Made by a program: the position numbers and the translations under genes. From contig CM033721.1 in NCBI GenBank assembly GCA_019671005.1, positions 56,091,680-56,155,679 on the forward strand: DNA of 64,000 nucleotides, read 5' to 3'. This DNA is from Hibiscus mutabilis. Lineage: Eukaryota > Streptophyta > Magnoliopsida > Malvales > Malvaceae. The first letter of the stretch is position 1. The number at the start of each line of letters is the position of its first letter. Of this stretch, positions 46,116-59,699 are shown in pieces. A model generated the notes under the pieces. The model had not been told where the DNA came from and did no database searches. It was given only the letters and a program-made list of their open reading frames with translations.

Positions 46116-47880
46116 CATAGTAATTCAAGTGATGTTTTACAATCACTCTTTCTATACACATGTATATAGTGGATGAAAATCGTCTGCCCCAAAGTATGCC
46201 TCTTTTGATGCCCCACTTAAAAAAGTCTGTTTGGGGTTTAAGGTTTAGATTTTAGGGTTAGGGCTTAGGAAATTAGGAGTAATGTGTATTTTTTAGGTTT
46301 TAAGATGTGGAATCTAAGGTTAGAGTTCAAAATTTATGTTTTTAGTGTTTTTTAGTGTGAGGAATATAAAGGAACATTATTAAGGGCAAAGGATTTTTGT
46401 TCGCATATAACTCCATCTATTACTGCTAAATAGTCGTTTGACTTGCAATAATGAATATTTTATAAAAAATTAATTTATATAAAAAACAAATTAATTCCGA
46501 TCTAAACAGGTTTTGCTTTTTTTACCTTTTTAATGAAATATAAAATTTATGTTTAATCTTCGTTATTTCAAAGAACTAAAATTCAAGCAGTGGTGCTTAG
46601 CAAGGTTGTGATAAAGTTTAGAGACACTTTTCAAAAGGAAAAAAGACCTGTACCATTACAAACGGAGCAGTCAAAAAATCATTTGTTAATGAAATAACTT
46701 CTCTGATCGATAAAAATATTTTGTTATATAACTTTGTTTCATTTGATTATTTGAAAGAAATTTTTTATGGGTAAAACTTTGATACACAAGCTGTGTAAAA
46801 TTAATTTTACATAAGCCTATGTATTTATACTATAAAAACTCAAATCCTAAATTCTTAACCTAATCCTAAAAAACTAAATCCTAAACTCTAAACCTTATAC
46901 CCTAAATTCTAAACACTAACCTTAAATTCTAAACCCTACAACCTAAACCCCTAAACTTTAAACTCTAGACTAAAACCCTAACCCCTAAAACTAAAAGGCA
47001 TGTGTAAACTAAAGTTTACATATATGATTTAAAAATTATAAAATAATTACTACATATTTTCTATTAGAAATCTAATTTCGTCAATCTTAAAATTTTATAA
47101 GTTTGCCCCTTTATAATTTTATAGGTTCGTCCCCTAACATAAAATCTTGTGTCTGTCCCTGCTTTGCTTTGACTAACCGATCATGTCCCACACTTGATTT
47201 TGGTGGATAAGTCTCAAACCTCGAACTCAAAACTTTCTTAGCTGCTTACCACTTAGACTAACCCCGTGATTGAAAGAAAATATTGATAATCAAATAGGTA
47301 CAATTTTATTATTATAGATAATTATATATTTTATTTTTATATGATATTAATTATTATTTTTATAGATATGATCCGTGTGGGGTAAATCAACCTTTTTAAT
47401 AAAAATAAATAATACAATGAATAAAAAGAGAAAAATTTGGCATGATCAACTAATTAATTATTTTACTTTTATATATATTAAAATTTAGAATGTTGCATAT
47501 ACCATTGACATCGTTGAAAACAATGGAGAATTTTAGAATTCCCGATGCGTCTTTGTTTAGTTATGTCCCTTAATAAAGCTAAGGACCAACAATATCGATA
47601 GTAATCTGCACATGTTTCTTCTTGTGGACAACCATTGACTGTCTAAAGAGATTTTAATGTATTTATTAAGGTCCCATTCGAACTTCTTGATTTTACTCTC
47701 TATTTTCTTAAGATAATTGAATGAATAAATTTCATAAAAATAGTTATAAAAAAACACAATACTTGATCTTCATTTCAAACACTGTTGTAGACCATATATT
47801 ACAAGAAAACCAGATTTAAGAGAATAAAAATAAAAACAAATCCAACCATATTTTATTGAATAGAGAGCGGCAACAATCCT
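46116..47880. other. Intergenic AT-rich DNA
   Basis: No gene is seen. 46790-47030 is another, diverged CCCTAAA-rich foldback (ends AAAATTAATTTTACA and TAAAGTTTACA). 47160-47280 has a degenerate SINE- or tRNA-like phrase (CTCAAACCTCGAACTC) without a full set of features. The open frames are on AT-rich background. Confidence 0.45.
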
Positions 47881-47989
47881 TGGCTTGCTCAAAATGAACT
47901 CTTCTTCTTCTCAGTTATTAGCTTCCAGCCGTTCTATAAAAATCTCTATTTTTTCTCCTTTTGTTTCTTTTCATATATTCCTCCAATCC

Positions 47990-50356
47990 TCAGCACTTGG
48001 GGAAGTCACTCGGAGGTGGTATAAGCGATTCGTTCGGGCCTTTTCCATTGTCCACCACAAACGCCATCTTAAGCCCCCAAGTCGTATGCACTTCCAGATG
48101 GCAATGCATGAACCATACCCCTGCATAGCATTACCAACCATTTATCATTTACTACTTTTTATTTTGCAGTTCGAGTTCGAGTAATCTTACCTGGATTGTC
48201 TGCCCTGAACCTTATGGCAGTCCATCCACCAGATGGAACTCCAATGGTGTTCCTCTCAACAGGATCAACAAGATTGAACTTTTTAGGGTCTGTTTTGGGG
48301 TTGAAATTCCCCAATCCCCTCCCAACTTCAAAGAAGTTGAATCCATGCAAATGAAGAGGGTGATTCTCTGGGGTAATCATCCCGGTATCTTGCAGGACTA
48401 GCTGAACGGTGTCGTTATACGCAAGCCTGTACAGCTTCGTCCCTTGTTTGGTGGCAAAGTTTGTTACCTGCGTGCTCGTGAAGTTAAACGGAACAGGTGG
48501 ATTTCCGGGGAAATCGCTGGTGAAAACTCCGCTCATGTTGAAGAAATGGGCTTGAAGTAAAGAGATTTTCGGCATAACGAAGGTGACATTGTTGATCGAA
48601 GCCACGACTCGGCTTCCATTAACGCATGTAGGACAAGGGTTGATACCGAGACCAACGGTGAAAAGAAGGGAATGATCGATCTTCAAAGGGACATTAGCAG
48701 GGTATTGCTTGGAATTCAAGCTTCGTAGCGCACTGATAAAGTTAGCTGCCACCGAGGTAGCGTTTTTCGGTGGGGTTGGCGTGAGGGTGGTGGCGGCACT
48801 GGTGAGAGAACCGGAGTAATGTAAGAAGGCGCTGGCGGTCACGTTGTCGACTGCAATTGGTGCGTCCATGAAAGGTGAGGCTGCCACCATATACTTTCCG
48901 CCACCGCGGTGGGTTGTGATGAGGACATTCGTGGTCTGCCCCGGGGCTATAACAATGGTGTCTGTTTTGAAGGGTTTCACGTATGTTGCATCAACTTCCA
49001 CAACAGTAAGTTCATGCTCGGCGATTTTGAAGAACAGTTCTTCATTGAGTGCAGCGTTGATGATTCGAAGCATGTATGTCTTCCCGGCCTTAACCGGCAA
49101 TGTATACCCTGCAAACAGATAATAATGTTAATTATTTGAATTATCAAATGATGTTACCACGATTTAACCGCGGACTATCACATCTAGTAGAGTGTTGTAT
49201 TTACCTTTCGAAGGGCAGCCGGAGACAGGCCCCGGGTGGCCATTGATGGTGTGCGCATCGGAGACATTAGGGGCCAAGCCGGACTTCAAAGCTTCGTTAA
49301 TGACGGCTTCGACATCCAATTTCCACCACTCACCCAAGATAACGATCTCTTCCTTGTGGGGTTTGGGGAAAGGATAAGGCACATCGCGCTTGGGCAAGAT
49401 AACTATAGCACCATGGACGGTGGCTCTTAGCCATAGTATGTGTGCGTGCCACCAAAGGGTGCCTCTTTGGCCAGTGACGGTGAAGTTGTACACATAGCTC
49501 TGCCCTGGTTGAATCGGGCATTGGGTTATATATGCCGGCCCATCTGCCCAACCCGTACGTATTTGCCGAATCCCATGCCTTCACGTGAATAAAAACATCC
49601 ATAATTAATGCACTGATAACACCTAAATTTAAAATTTGATCGATGGTGGGCAATTTGGAGTCTCACCAGTGGATGGAGAGATTGTATTTGACATGGTTCA
49701 CCACTTTGACAAGAATCGTGTCATCCTCTCTAGCAACTAAAGTGGGACCAGGGTAGCGTCCATTCACAGTGACAATGGGCTTGGTTGAGCACATTCTTGT
49801 TGTATTTTTCAGCACCACCTGCAAGCATTTTCGCATAACAAAAAACCGATGAAATTGGAATTGTATTGTGTGGTTATGAGTCGCCAAATTTAGGTGCATG
49901 AACATGCAATGTGCATACGAACTCGACCATTTCTTGTTGCACCCAAAGTTGCAAATTTTGGTTCATGGTAAACCGATGCGTATTGTCACACCCTAAAAAC
50001 ACAGTGAACATTAATTACATATTGGGAAGAAAATGAGAGCTCTTTGTATATAAAAAACGGTGATGCTGCACATCTTATCAAACATGTCTTTTAAAAAATT
50101 ATAATGACCTCGTAACAATGTGCATGTAATATTAATTAGATCAAAACTCTAATCAAGCAGGTGCGGGGAGCCATGCACTCGACCATGTCAACCCTGAAAA
50201 ACCAGCCAGCCAACCTTATGTGAATGAAGTAGCTATAGAATTGAGCCAAGTATAACTTACATTGAATTTGTAGTGGCGAACCACGCACTCCACTGAAGCT
50301 GGAAACCATAAGCAAGCTAAAAGCAGTAGGACTCGAATCCATGGTGCCATCTCCAT
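47990..50356 (-). CDS. Laccase (LAC4-like multicopper oxidase), complete, 5 exons
   Basis: Exons on the minus strand: 50356-50261, 49818-49667, 49578-49205, 49108-48191, 48120-47990; all introns are GT-AG (442, 88, 96 and 70 bp). They total 1671 nt or 556 residues, normal for a plant laccase. Residues 1 to about 23 form a signal peptide (VLLLLACLWFPASVEC). All four copper motifs are present: HWHG, WWHAH, HPLHLHGF and HCHLEVHTTWGL. The residue ten after the type-1 copper Cys is Leu. The enzyme oxidises monolignols with O2 in the apoplast during lignification. It is closest to Arabidopsis LAC4-type by recall (NHVKYN, RVVASINNVTF, DPVERNTIGVPSGGW). A second in-frame Met is at 50350. Nothing is broken. 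Confidence 0.93.
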
Positions 50357-50464
50357 TGATTGTCTCGAGCTCTCTCACTCGATGCCAAGCCCTAATTAGT
50401 GTATATGTTTTAACTCTAAGAACTTGGTTTGGCTCTTTCTTGGTGTACTGATCAGGTTCTGAAG

Positions 50465-50484
50465 ACCAACCCAAACTTATAAAG
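50465..50484 (-). promoter_or_regulatory. Laccase core promoter: TATA box, with AC-element motif nearby
   Basis: TTTATAAG on the minus strand (about 50476-50484) lies about 125 bp before the first ATG. ACCAACC (AC-II-type, the MYB target of lignin genes) is on the plus strand at 50465-50471, and another, in gene orientation, is at 50958-50964. Function is inferred from motifs only. Confidence 0.45.
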
Positions 50485-53165
50485 AGCCAAAAGCTGCGTT
50501 TGGCCTCTGCTGTCAGGTCGTTTTTGCTTAGTTAGGGGGAACGTAAGAATACTTCAGAGGCAAGGGGGTTGGGGGCAAAGGCAAACTAGAAACTAGAGAA
50601 ATAGAGGAGAAGGTCAAATTCTCTAGAAGGTCCTTGTATTTTGTGGTTATTCTATAATTTATCAAAAAAATGGATTTCCAAACTTGAGGCTAACTTCTTT
50701 TTTACATTAATTAAAAAATAAACGGTGTCAAGTTATGAGACAAAAAAGGTAAAGGATTAGAAATTGTTACTTTATAATAGAGGGACTAAATTCACTGAAA
50801 GTACACAGTACAAGGAGCTTTTGTAGGATTTGAGTAGAAGAGAAAAGTTTGTGAGAGATTTCTTGTGTATGAAACAAAGTAGTTATGTATCAAACTAAGA
50901 CACATTTGGAAGCTAAGCTAGTTGATGTGGTGATGCCATTTTCCAATTGACCAAGGGGGTTGGTCCAACCGTATTGGGGTAAAGTACACCCGATCTCAAC
51001 CACAATGTTGATAGATGCCCAACCCCTCAATGAAGTCAAGCAGATGACATAATTAATTAGGGTTATGGTCAAGCATTTGATTAGAGGATTAGTACAACCA
51101 AAATCCTCCTAAAAGTAGAAGGATAAACTATCATTAACCCATGTGATTGAAAGATAATGTTTATATGTGCTTAATGATTTCAGTTAACATGATATTTATA
51201 AAAATAAATTTGTAATTACTATGTTCTTTTTTGAAGGATTGTATAAATTTATATAATAATGAAGTTATTACAGGCATTTTAAAAAAATATATAGAATTCT
51301 ATAACAAGTGACATCACTTAATCACTATTAGTGTATATACAATAAAAATTCATTAAAGATAAATAATTATTTATATAATTTACAGAAAATAACATATCAA
51401 CATAAAAAACATAACATAATAATAAAATATCTTTATTTAATATTTATATGCATTTGAAAATTTGTTTTTCATTTGTGTCAACCATAATATATTCTATTAA
51501 GTCCTCGCTCAGTTTTCTTCATTTTCTTTTTTTTATTTGTGTTTGATCGGCAATAGCACCGGTCTTAACATTGGTCATCGACCACTAGTATTATCTTTTC
51601 CATTTGTTTTATTTTGTCTGATTTTTTATTTTTTTAGTTTTTAATTAGAGTAACTCTACCTGTTGTGGCACGTTTTTTGTCTTCTTTTTCGATTGTTTGG
51701 ATGTTCTTTGCATTTTTCATGGTTGAATTTGACGACGTTTCGACTGATTAAATGGTGTTTATTTGTTATCATGATGATCTTCTCTGCTTTGGACTCGCTG
51801 GCTAAATTTGGATACGAGTTCACAATAGTTGTGGTAATGACTATTTCATCAACATGCCATAAGGACTATATGCATTTTTAATGTTAGTGTTGATAGTTTT
51901 ATCCTCCAATCATCGATTTTTGGTGTTCCTCGTATTCATCTTTTGTTCGAGTCTTTTGATTGGGTATGATCATTGTATGATCTCAAGTGACTGATTTTTA
52001 TTTTAATGGTTATAAGAGAATACTCAGCTTAAATGTTTAGTTTACGCTTATGGTCATAAACTCTCATTGTAATTTTAAATATTTTTTAATTGTTTTTATA
52101 AAAACGTTGTTTTTATTTCTTCATCAAAATGGTAAGAACGAAAGCATGTGCCATGGATGAATAATTAAGATTTGATAAAATAAACTAGAAATTTTAAAAT
52201 CAATTTAACAGATCTAAGGATTTGAGAAATAATCATCAATGATATATTTATAAACCTTTAAAAGTGATGTCTGGCTTTTTCTTTCTTTTATTTATTTATT
52301 TTCCTCTGCTTTAGTCTCAAATAACAAATCTTTATGTTTTAGAATCTTTCTTTTTGTACACCTTAATATGTTTGTTTATTTATTTTTGTAATAAGATTTT
52401 TTTCTATTTATGACACAATTTCTTTTATTTATTTTTATAGTATATTAATATTTGCGTAACTATCATCGCAATATATCTTTTAATAAAAAATCGATGATAT
52501 AATACAATCAAATTCTTTTTTTTTTTTTGACAGTCTAACAGCTTAATCTATTGTTTTAATGCGACGTATAAGCAACAACAGAATATTAGCCCACGAAATC
52601 GAGATTTCATTGGAGCCTTTTTTATATATGGTTTGGTTTTGTTGGCGGCGATGCTAAATAATTAGAACAAGAGATGTGTAGGCAAAAGTTTACTCTAAAA
52701 GGACACCATTGAGTACCTTTATGTCCTTTACAATAAATGAAACCAATTAATCAACTTGCGTCTTAGGACATGAATCATAATTCTTCTCTTTTTAAGACAA
52801 AGTTTGAATATCAATCCCAAGCTATTAATTGAACTTGTTTTGTTTAGTGCAAGTGGGCAGCACCTTCACTTTTCAACTATTTGGTGATCGAATAAGACAT
52901 TTACAGCAGAAACGCAGTGATCAAATTAAAATTGGACCACTTCCACACACAATATATATATATATATATATATTCAATTATTAGTCTCTACTCTTGCAAT
53001 GATTTTAATTTTGAAATCAAATTTTATTTTTTTATAAAATAAAATTTGATTTTTACTTTCTAATTTCACCATATGTCAATGGGGAGTGCATGATGAGCTA
53101 TGCAATATCTAAATAAATACAATACAAAATAAGTTTGAAAGCCAGAGGAGATTTGGACGAGACAT
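50485..53165. other. Gene-poor upstream region
   Basis: No gene is supported. 50485-51120 is likely laccase promoter sequence. 51480-52100 has a T-rich stretch that might be a LINE tail but has no RT motif. A (TA)n run is at 52951-52972. The frame at 51663-51881 lacks any recognisable domain. Confidence 0.45.
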
Positions 53166-53610
53166 AAATCACCTCAATTAGGGTGAATACACCTCGACTC
53201 AATTTGAAAATTTGATTTTTTACTCGACTCGTGATTTTATAAACTCGACTCGATTCAAATAAAATTTAAGTTATAGAATGAAAATTTGAATAACTCAAAA
53301 TTTTAAGTAATTAGTGGATTGATTTTCAAGTTTTAGCTACGTCCCTCAATTTTGTCTAACATATATATATAAAGAAACATATATATGTTTATTGTATATG
53401 GTTATGGAAAGACGTTTAAGTTGAAAATAATTAGTACAATAGCATTATAAATGTTTACAACTAAATTTGAACAGTAACTCAAATGACTCAACTCGACTTG
53501 ATTCGATTCGAAACAACTTCAAATAAAGTTTGAGTTATAAAATAGGACTTTTAAACTCAAACAACTTAAAAAAAGTTTGACTCAATTCGATTGAATACTC
53601 ACTTCTAACT
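53166..53610. mobile_element. Decayed hAT-like MITE
   Basis: ACTCGACTC/GAGTCGAGT-type motifs in inverted orientation occur near both ends (about 53190-53270 and 53480-53600), as in 26986-27135 and 22329-22827. The ends and target duplication are not clear. Confidence 0.4.
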
Positions 53611-56390
53611 TCAAAAACTAAAAATATCATTGTTAAAAAAAACTACAAATATCATATAAACATGTATATTGATTAATATGTTGAATATTGGATAATTGTC
53701 AATTCACTCTTTTTTTTACAAAAAAGGGAAAGGGTTTAAAAATTGGGTAATTAATTTCCAAGAATGTGATGAAATGGAACCCTTGGAGAAGGAAAGTGAG
53801 TGGGAATGGTGGGCAGATGATAGATGCAAAGAATGGTTAACCCAACCAAATATTTTTAGTTGAGAGATGTCTTTCATGGATATACCTCTCCCTCTCTAAA
53901 TCTATAGTGGAGTTTGTTTGTGAAAGCTACACCCTCTTTAGGGTTAGGGGTTGATGGGTAACAACAGCTCATCCATCTCTTCTTTACTTCAAAATATAAC
54001 CCACCAATCATATTGTTTATTCTTTGTTTAGGCTAAATAAATATAAATTATTTAGTTTATTGATGCCACGATTAATCTAATTAAAATATTTTTTTAGAAA
54101 AAAATAAGTTAATGTTTGATGTACTAAAATGTATAATTTTATTTACAATCAATAACTTGAATGATATCTTATGGTTAAAGATAAAATTAAACGCGTGTCT
54201 AGAAAATCTGTCAATCAATTAGATTTGAGTGTAGTTGTTTATAATTATAAATTTTTGACATATTTAAGTAACTATTGTAATTGATGAGTTTCACTTAATT
54301 GGATATTGTCGAAACAGCCCGATATATTCTTAAGTTCTTATAAGGGTTGTGAATTATGCGTGTAATTAGTTATAATAACTTATTAGAACAAAACATTTAA
54401 GATTGAGAATGGGAAGAAGAGAAAAGTGTGAAGAATGAGTATAACAAAAATTCTCTAAGCATTAATACTGAAGTCTACATCATAAATCTTAAACTTTAAA
54501 AAATACAATACACCCCTAATTTCTTAAACTCTAAATTCTAAACCTTAAACCCTAAATTTTAATTTCTAATTCTTTAGTGTGGGACATAAATAGGAAAAAA
54601 AAGTGAAGGAATTTGTATTCGAATGACAATAGGATGAGAATGGGAAAAAAGTGAAGAGTTGTCCCCCTATTTCCACGCCAAGTATGGACCATTTGGGTGC
54701 AGTCCACTGATCCACAAATGGGTTACTTCAACTTTTGGTCCCCCAACTAGTATGGCTGCACCAAAACTCTCTTTTATCTCGATTTCTACTATTCAAATTA
54801 ATCCATATGTGATTCGTTATCATTAAAAGAGTTCAAGAATAGCTTTTACGGGTCAAAACATAAATTCTAACCCCAAAAATTAGGGCGTTACATTTATACT
54901 TTACCAATTAATTATGTCTAAAGAATTAAATATAATTACAAAAAATTATAATTACTAACTAATAATCACATTTCCCTGTAACTATTATGTAGCATTCAAG
55001 CACATCCCATTTAATGTTTTTTACATGTGTTTTTATTTCGTTTATTAATAATGCATACAATTATATAAAAAGGGTTATTGAGTTTATAAGGTAGTGAATA
55101 GAAATTCTAGGATGGTATTTTTTATACAAAAAGTAAGAAACTTTTGACAATATATAGAAAAGAAGAATCATTTGATATATAGACTATCTAAAATTTAGAG
55201 TGCAAAGCGTTGTTTATTTTAATAATATAAGTCATATTTACAATTTAGGGTTTTAGATTGCAAAGTTTAAGATTTGGGGTGTAGAATTTATGATTTAGAA
55301 TTTATGGTATAAGAATTTAAGATTTAATACGGAAATAGATAAAATTATTTAGTCCAAGTTTTATATAATCTATGTATCGAACAATTTCTGTATATAGATT
55401 AGTTCAGAGGCGGATCCTCTTAAGGACTAGAGGGGCCATGACCCTTCAAAATTTTGAGAAGTTTAAATTTTACCCCTAAAAAATTTGAAATATTCAATTT
55501 GCCCCCTTCAAATTTTTTAAAAATTTATATTAAATTTCAAATTTTAAATATTTTTAATTAAATTTCTTCTCAATAATTTAAAAGTTCTTATCAAATCTCT
55601 TAGAATTATTAAAAATTTTAATTAAATGCTTAAACTTTAAAAAAAATTGTTTAAGCCTCCGAACTCTTTAAAATTTTAAATTAGCCCTTCAAATTCTTAT
55701 CACAAGCTCCTCCATTGAATTAGTTGTTCATGAATTGAGAATTAAAGAAATGGTTTTTATTTTAAGAGAGGTGTTCATATAGCAAAGGTTGGTGAATTGA
55801 AAGAAGATTTTTTTGCTAAACCAACAAGCAATGCCCTCAAGCCAATCCGAATTGAATGGGTAGAAGAAGCATATAAATAAGTTAGAATATTATGCTGTTC
55901 GGTTAGACATTCAAGATCACTGAGAAAAAGGTCTAGCTTCATCGTCTAACAATAATTATGTACTCCTTAAAGAAAGGAGTTTCAAATTTAATTATACGAT
56001 AAGGTGATATTTGTACTCTTTTTAAGAAATAATAACAATTAATATTGGCCGGCATGGATTTAGCTATAATTTTTTTTCGAGCTTTAACCACTTGCTAAAA
56101 AAGTAAACTATGACTACTTAATTATTGGGTCTGACCTATTTTGACCATCGAACTATAAAAATTCAAAATTTGACCACCTAATTATTTAATTGGACATATT
56201 TCGGCCACCAGCGTTAAAATCTACCAGATGTGTGACATGGTTATTAATGAAAATTTATATAATTATATATTTGGTCCATGTTCGTTACCTATTCTATCAA
56301 TTTGATCCTAATTTTATATTTCTTTACCAAAAGGCTTGCCTAAAAACTTTAATCAAATCTTCTTTACCATAAGGCTTGCCTGAAGACTTT
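53611..56390. other. AT-rich intergenic DNA
   Basis: No gene is supported. 55410-55700 carries phrases such as GGCGGATCC, AGGGGCCATGACC and TTTACCCCTAAAAAATTT, which look like a dispersed repeat. 56075-56260 matches the MULE-type arm at 14215-14360. A duplicated phrase AAGGCTTGCCT occurs at 56331 and 56371, next to the second chromovirus. Confidence 0.45.
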
Positions 56391-59253
56391 TGTAACACCC
56401 CTTCCCTTATCCGATCATCAAATACGAGTCAGTGATGTTACAAAACAAAGTCAAAAACATTTATATTATAAAACTTCTAAACTGACAGCCTGCACTTTTT
56501 TAAATGAAAATTTGTATAAATTTGTATAAACATCAAAAATTCATTCCATAAATTTTTAATTAAACTAGATTCACTAAGATTTTAACCATATAAATTAATA
56601 ACTCAAATTCATTACACAAAAATTCAAAAACAATCACAAACTCACAGTACAGTGCAAAATTTTAATAAATCTGCTGCCTTATTTTCTGACATTCCATCGA
56701 TTAAAAATTTATATCTTTTAGTACATACCTCGAAATCAGTTACCGTTTGTTTTGAAATGAACTAGACTAAATTTATAGTTCATACATATAAGATTCACCT
56801 TCTAATTCGATTTATGAAATTTATGGCAAATTTTCAAACTTACTGCCTAATGCAGATTTTCAGGACTGTTTTTATCTATTGTAATTATAAGCCCACTAAC
56901 TACTCATAAATCATTCCAATTCACATAGTAAATATACTAAACCATACTTCAGATATTATAAACCATAGCGAAATTTAAGAGTGATTTATATAAAACGAGC
57001 AGGTTTATCATTATACATGCCACTATACAAAAATGATATTTAGGATGTCAAAATATTACTATGATAACCTGTAACGTATCCTCGTCTACGAGGTGATGCA
57101 AACCACCACTGCTTACGAACTGAACCGTATATTCTTATGTGTGTACAGGCAAAAACACGCTAAGTATGAATTTAGTGAAGCATTATAATGTAATCATAAA
57201 ATCAATAAATAATCAACTTTAAAAACATAGTATAGATAATTCTTATTCAAATTCATTTCAAATCGATATTACTTTATAGCAAGATTGAAAAATATTAAAA
57301 AGAATCACTTTGTAAAAGTCATTTTCACTAGCCTAAGACATACATATCAGAAAAACTAAGTATGCGAGTCGTGTAGTCCTAGACTACTAGGCCATAAAGA
57401 CCAATATACACTAGACCATAAAGGATGATAATCAATAGACCATAAAGGTCGATAGTCAACAGACCATAAAGGTCGATAATCACTAGACACATAAAGTGTC
57501 GGGCGCAGCTGCTAGACTCTATGGCATGCCACTATTCTGTAACTCTCAATAGTAATCTTTGGCAATAAAACAATATCATTACCTTTTCAATATATCATTC
57601 TATAGATGGTAAATAACCCATCACCGATAAATCAAAATAATGGAGCAATTCATACTCCATTATACCATAAATCATTCTATAACATACAATCGATACATGA
57701 TAGTATAATTATCATAAACAAAACACAATAGGTAGTTCATACCCCATCATGTATAAAACTTTACTTTATGCCTGTGAACATATCATATCTCATATGAAAA
57801 TTAATATTATCAGTTCAATAAAATCATATAGGTCGACTTATCACAAGTCTTTCTTAATACATTTTAAAACATATAAATGCACTTACCTTGATGCCTATAC
57901 TAAACACCCGATTTAGCAATGTATCACCCAATCCTTGATCCTTGACTTTCCTTTTTCCTCAATTCAATCCCGAACTTTCTCGGATTCTACGTTTTCAATG
58001 CAATAACCAAAATCGAATGTATACATTAGTACACATTGATTAATTCGACAATCTCTATAGGAAATTCATAAAAACTCTTCAAATGCTAATTCGAATCCAC
58101 AATATATCAAGATTTCATTTGAACCTTCCATTTTTCACAATTTCCATATGAGTCCCCTACTTTAGTCGAATTGCAATATAGTCCTAAATGAATGTTTTCT
58201 TTATCCAAATGACATAATTAAGCATCAAAAACATCATTCTACTCATTTCCATCAATAAAATAATTTTACAATATTTCCCCTTAATTTTCTTCAATTAACT
58301 GAATGGTCCCTAAACCATATTCCATGGAATTTTCATCACTTTAAGCATAGAACCAACTACACAATCTCATTTCCAACTTGACTAAACCTTAAAACATGAA
58401 ATTCCAACATGTCCTTCATCCATCCTAAACACCAATATCAACTTAGAAGCATGGAAATCATACAAAACTTATACCAATGAAAGAGAATTTCATGGAGAAC
58501 AAATCTTTGTTTCATGTCTTAATTCTAAAATCAACCAAATCAAGCCCAAAATTTGAAATAAAATTTTTCCTTACCAAGATTAGGAAACTTACGGAAATGG
58601 AGGAGAAATATGAGAACATTTTACACTTTTTTATTCTTTAATTTCATGCCAAATGGTTTTATTTAACCATATTTTCTAAGAAAAATCTCCTTAATAGTCA
58701 AATGACTATTTTGGCCCTTAATTATAACCAATAACAAGTTGACATATATACTTCATACTTTTCCATAACTTAAGATATTTATAAAGTATATGTAAAATGA
58801 CCATTTTGTCATTAATGAATCAATTCATCTTCAAAAAGGCCATTTTATACACTACACAAAATGTTGCATTCAATCGAATCTAAATTAATCAAAAACGATT
58901 CAAAATCATAATGTCATGTTCCTCGGATCTTCTTAAGACTTCTATAAAATTTTCATAATATTCTAAACTCAAACAATCATCCGAATTAAATACGAAACTT
59001 ATCTTTTTTATAGCTTTTCACACAAATCTTGTACCATAAATATGATTCTCGAAAAAATTCTTATAACAGAATAAATTATTCATTTACGGAATATCAAATA
59101 TAGTTGGGAAAATTACCATATTTGTCCCTGAAATTTTCTCAACTTTTCACTTTAGCTACCAAACTTTGACAATTTACGTTTTAGCCACTGAACTAAAACC
59201 ACCGAATTTTAATTCTTTATGTTTTGGTCACTAGCCAAATATTGGGTATTACA
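56391..59253 (-). repeat. 3' LTR of second chromovirus
   Basis: 2863 bp long, with TG and CA ends. It contains the hairpin repeats at 57391-57500. No coding sequence. Confidence 0.85.
57391..57500. repeat. Repeats with ATAAA loop and varying stems (3' LTR)
   Basis: Five units of about 24-30 bp each have CATAAAG at the centre. Stems: GACC/GGTC (57438-57450 and 57462-57474), GACAC/GTGTC (57486-57500); weaker ones at 57391 and 57414. The same array in the other LTR (63735-63824) has four units with GACAC/GTGTC intact and others partly mismatched. Confidence 0.8.
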
Positions 59254-59339
59254 ATTCACTACCCCTTAAGAAAAAATCTTCCTCGAATTTTAAAACGTAC
59301 CTGATTTTACAAGTTGCAAATATTGCTTTTTCATCGCTT

Positions 59340-59688
59340 TCTTTGTTTACTAGGTGGCTTCCTCCACTTTGTGGTTCCGCTAGAGAACTTTTACCAACTG
59401 ATTGGTCTTATTTCTTAATTCCTTAACTCCATGAGCAAGAATCTTCACTGGTTCCTCCTCTTAAGTTAAATTTGGCTGAATTTTAATCTTTATCGGTGAT
59501 ATCACATGAGAAGGATCTGATTGATATCTTCCGAGCATCGAGACATGAAATACATTATGAATCTTGCTCAAATCCAGAGGCAATGCTAATTGATAAGCCA
59601 TTGGGCCAACTTTCTTTAAGATTTCATAAAGGAAGATAAATTTCAAACTCAACTTTCCTTTACGTCTGAAGCGTAACACCTTTTCCAA
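59340..59688 (-). pseudogene. Chromodomain and integrase tail of second chromovirus
   Basis: 59688-59461 encodes VGPMAYQLALPLDLSKIHN, then FHVSMLGRY, the integrase tail typical of plant chromoviruses. 59460-59340 encodes KILAHGVKELRNKTNQLVKV and WRNHKVEEAT, a chromodomain-type segment. A stop at about 59460 lies between them. The chromodomain guides insertion into heterochromatin in this lineage. Confidence 0.82.
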
Positions 59689-59699
59689 GGTGAAACTTT

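Noticed and set aside
47170..47280. tRNA-derived SINE or tRNA gene
   Set aside because: A box B-like phrase is present, but no A box, cloverleaf or poly-A tail could be traced.
47885..48184. Plus-strand 99-residue frame at 47885-48184
   Set aside because: Antisense to the last laccase exon and intron, which explain the sequence fully.
51663..51881. Plus-strand 72-residue frame
   Set aside because: Hydrophobic, low-complexity translation of T-rich DNA with no recognisable motif.
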